From Saccoglossus kowalevskii (Eukaryota > Hemichordata > Enteropneusta > Harrimaniidae): a stretch of 24,667 nucleotides of DNA. The notes beneath the pieces are model-generated. The model was not told the origin of the DNA and made no database searches. It worked only from the letters and a program-made list of their open reading frames with translations. The stretch lies in NCBI RefSeq assembly GCF_000003605.2, contig NW_003106596.1:416188-440854 (forward strand), in the 5' to 3' direction. The position numbers and the translations under genes were made by a program. How positions within the stretch are numbered: the first letter of the stretch is position 1; each line of letters opens with the position of its first letter. This document shows positions 22,571 through 24,667 of the stretch, piece by piece.

Positions 22571-23050
22571 CATTGCTAACAGCGTAGCTATCTCGCAGAC
22601 AGGCTGCTTGTTTGTGATATCCTGAATTATCCAAAAGCATTATAATGCGCTTGTTGGATTTATTGAAGATATTATTCCACAACTGTAAACCACAATTAAA
22701 CGGAGACAATTCTGTATTGAAAATAGACAAAGAATATTTGTATTAAATTGTAAGATGTTGTTTAGCAGTTACTTACTAAAGTTTACCAAATTGTCGATTA
22801 GAACGTGAAAATATCGTTAACAGTGATTAGCTTTTCATGGTTAATTATTACAAATCAAATACAATTAACATCACTGATACAGCGCCATCTATTACATTAC
22901 ATAGTTGTAAAGCACTTGACGTGATCAATTTGCAATCAACATAATTTACGATTACTATCACCAGGGTGTGATGTTATCTCCCCACCTTAATTAATTGTTT
23001 GTCTCAAATTATGTCTAAAATGTTTCTCAGAATAAAATTGTTTTTGTTAC
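22571..23050. other. AT-rich non-coding DNA, no gene seen
   Basis: Nothing recognised apart from a short inverted pair ATCAC/GTGAT near 22958-22973. Confidence 0.6.
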
Positions 23051-24244
23051 CGGATAATGTACTACAAGTATATTTTCACAACTATTATTGTATTGCCATT
23101 TCCACTCCTGGCATTGTTATAACCCGTCCGTATACTATTATTGTCATGATATTTGAACTACTCATATCATATTAATATTTCTAATAATAGTGTCGCATTG
23201 TTACTTCCATTACTTGCATCTTAGTTATCATATTACTATTATTATCAGTCTGTTACTTTCACTACTAGTAGCTTGTTGACATTTGAAATAATAGTATCAT
23301 ATTGACACGTTCCCTACTAGCATCGTATTGACGCATACGGTATTAGTATTGAGTACTAGAATTGATACTTTCATTACTTATGTCTGAGTAATTCTAATAC
23401 TTAACAGTACTTGCCTGATACTTTCGGTATTAGTACCGTATAAATGTTCTAACTACTAGTATCGTGTTATTTATTTCATTACTTTATTTTAGAAAAACTA
23501 TTTAATTACTTGTGTTTGCAATAATGTTACTACTAGTAAATGTTTTGTACCTTTACCACGAGTATCGTATAAACATTCACACTAGAAAGTAGTTCATGCA
23601 TGTTCATATTGTGTCGTATTGATATTTTCATTACTTGTATATTAGTAATAATACTGCTGAAAAAAATTGCAAGATTCATTATCGTATGAATGCTTACAAT
23701 AATAATATGGAATTGATATTTTTGCTGTATCTGTCTGATACTTTCACTACCAGTATTGTGTTGATACTCATACTACTTATATTGATACTTTCACTATTAG
23801 TATCTAATTGATACATTTTTACTGTGTCTCCCTGATACTTTCACTACTAGTATTGTGTTGATACTCACAATACTTATATTGATAATTTCGCTATTAGTAT
23901 CGAATTGATACATTTTTACTGTATCTGTCTGAAACTTTCACTAACAAAATTGTGTTGATACTCACACTACCTAAGTATATTGATACTTTCACTATTAGTA
24001 TCGAATTGATACATTTTTACTGTATCTGCCTGACACATTCACTACCAGTATCGTGTTGATACTCACATATTGTTACTTTCACTATTAGTGTCGTATTGCT
24101 ATTTGATAGTATTTCAAATGATTTACTATATTGTATTGCAGCTTTCAATGCTAGTTGTACATTGTTTAAACTATTAATATTATCTCCCTGCCACTTTTCA
24201 TTAATTGTATCTGCGTATTAGTTTTACTACTCGTATTGTATTTA
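23050..24244. repeat. Degenerate minisatellite with ~97-bp higher-order units
   Basis: The region is built from variants of a roughly 24-bp motif of the type TTGATACTTTCACTATTAGT. Between 23713 and about 24105 four motifs are arranged as a longer unit that repeats about four times. Unit starts at 23713, 23808, 23905 and 24006 give periods of 95, 97 and 101 bp, the last lengthened by a small insertion. To the left (23050-23713) the motif is more diverged and irregular. No open frame runs through it. Confidence 0.85.
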
Positions 24245-24356
24245 TAGAGAGAGAGTCAAGGGTCACGACTAGGCTGTTGTTGCGTTCACGTCGCTCTCAA
24301 AAACTATCAGTATTTTACAAGTTTAAAAAGCCAAAACTTCAGTATCTGCACAAGAC

Positions 24357-24509
24357 ATGGACTGTAAGTGTATCATCTGTCAAATCGTGTGTTTGTGTGA
24401 AGATGGAAATCTCAATAGAGCTATTTCGAGTGCGTGTTGGTTGTTTCACTCAACGTGTCAAGACAACAAAGGATCGCCATTATCGTTCATGGTCAAGGTC
24501 AGATCATGA
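24357..24509 (+). CDS. Small Cys-rich ORF overlapping the 2A-like ORF
   Basis: This 50-codon frame starts at ATG 24357 and ends at TGA 24507-24509, in a different frame from the 2A-like ORF that starts inside it. The N-terminus is strikingly Cys-rich (CKCIICQIVCLC), with further Cys at 27 and 34 and a His at 31, loosely like a small zinc-binding knuckle. No family is recognised. It could be an upstream ORF that tunes initiation at 24403, the displaced start of the same protein after a frameshift, or chance. A GTAAGT donor-like hexamer at 24364 lies within it. Confidence 0.25.
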   Translation: MDCKCIICQIVCLCEDGNLNRAISSACWLFHSTCQDNKGSPLSFMVKVRS

Positions 24510-24667
24510 CATTCACCTTGTAGCGATCGCTATACGGTTAGTTCTGATCGCATTATTAATAGTATCGGGCGATGTTGAAGTGAATCCAGGCCCACAACCA
24601 ACAACCAGACAAACAACATTGGCATTTGGAAATGGTAAGGATAAAGATGGGCATGCTGCGTCGGCAT
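24403..24667 (+). CDS. 2A-like peptide-containing ORF, 3' incomplete
   Basis: ATG 24403 opens a frame of 88 codons that reaches the window edge without a stop. The first ~38 residues are basic and polar. A hydrophobic segment follows (about residues 39-54), then GDVEVNPGP, with the 2A core D57-V-E-V-N-P-G-P64 complete. In 2A peptides the ribosome skips the Gly-Pro bond, here between G63 and P64. The product would be a 63-residue leader and a separate downstream protein starting with Pro. Beyond the motif the chain is polar; RQTTLAF faintly recalls a PCNA-interacting motif but lacks its second aromatic residue. The hydrophobic run directly before the 2A core could act as a signal sequence when skipping fails, as reported for some sea urchin 2A proteins. 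A GGTAAG near 24632 could be a splice donor if this is a host gene. Confidence 0.65.
   Translation, partial: MEISIELFRVRVGCFTQRVKTTKDRHYRSWSRSDHDIHLVAIAIRLVLIALLIVSGDVEVNPGPQPTTRQTTLAFGNGKDKDGHAASA
24571..24594 (+). other. 2A-like ribosome-skipping motif (DVEVNPGP)
   Basis: All invariant positions of the D(V/I)ExNPG|P consensus are present, preceded by Ser-Gly and a Leu/Ile-rich stretch as in active cellular 2A sequences. Skipping would occur at codons 24589-24591 (Gly) and 24592-24594 (Pro). Confidence 0.8.

Larger units (their letters stand above)
24245..24667 (+). mobile_element. Probable 5' end of a non-LTR retrotransposon (open at window edge)
   Basis: The minisatellite stops and the sequence changes abruptly near 24245 (GAGAGAGAGTCAAGGG) to a more GC-balanced leader of about 110-160 bp, followed by overlapping open frames. 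One of these carries a 2A-like motif. DVExNPGP motifs near the N-terminus of the first ORF are known from APE-type non-LTR retrotransposons (CR1, L2, Rex1 clades) of sea urchin, lancelet, molluscs and others. No reverse transcriptase is visible because the window ends. The alternative is a host gene with a 2A-type leader, as described for sea urchin NLR-like proteins. Class assignment is therefore provisional. Confidence 0.5.

Overview
This is an AT-rich (about two thirds A+T by eye) eukaryotic, almost certainly metazoan, genomic fragment with one 1,000-base assembly gap. Most of it has no coding potential I can support. Three things point to a marine invertebrate with large TRIM and retroelement families: a RING/B-box (TRIM) exon with real splice sites, a 2A-like (DVExNPGP) open frame, and a dispersed CGTCGTC-containing repeat. 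A deuterostome such as an acorn worm or lancelet fits best, and a mollusc is possible. I cannot fix the species from sequence alone.

Layout. 1-2.4 kb: plain AT-rich DNA ending in an (AAT)8 microsatellite. 2.7-3.1 kb: an LTR-like promoter block with three heat-shock-element matches, a TATA box and an initiator. 3.1-12.3 kb: mostly featureless, with a FLYWCH-like reading frame on the minus strand near 6.6-6.8 kb and a small local duplication near 10.1 kb. 12,309-13,308: gap of Ns. 13.3-16.5 kb: no convincing gene. 16.5-19.65 kb: three diverged copies of a local repeat, with a structured hairpin region at 18.12-18.23 kb between copies 2 and 3. 20.15-21.42 kb: the only confident protein-coding exon, the N-terminal RING, B-box1, B-box2 and coiled-coil part of a TRIM2/3/56-like E3 ubiquitin ligase, broken by a frameshift in its coiled coil. 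Two copies of one dispersed repeat bracket it. 23.05-24.24 kb: a degenerate minisatellite with about 97-bp higher-order units. 24.24-24.67 kb: what looks like the 5' end of a non-LTR retrotransposon (or a 2A-led host gene), whose first open frame carries a hydrophobic segment followed by a 2A-like translational-recoding motif and runs off the window.

There is no operon-like gene cooperation here. The most interesting signals are the 2A-like frame at the right edge, the heat-shock-element array in the LTR-like block, the frameshifted TRIM exon between repeats, and the nested hairpin at 18.1-18.2 kb.
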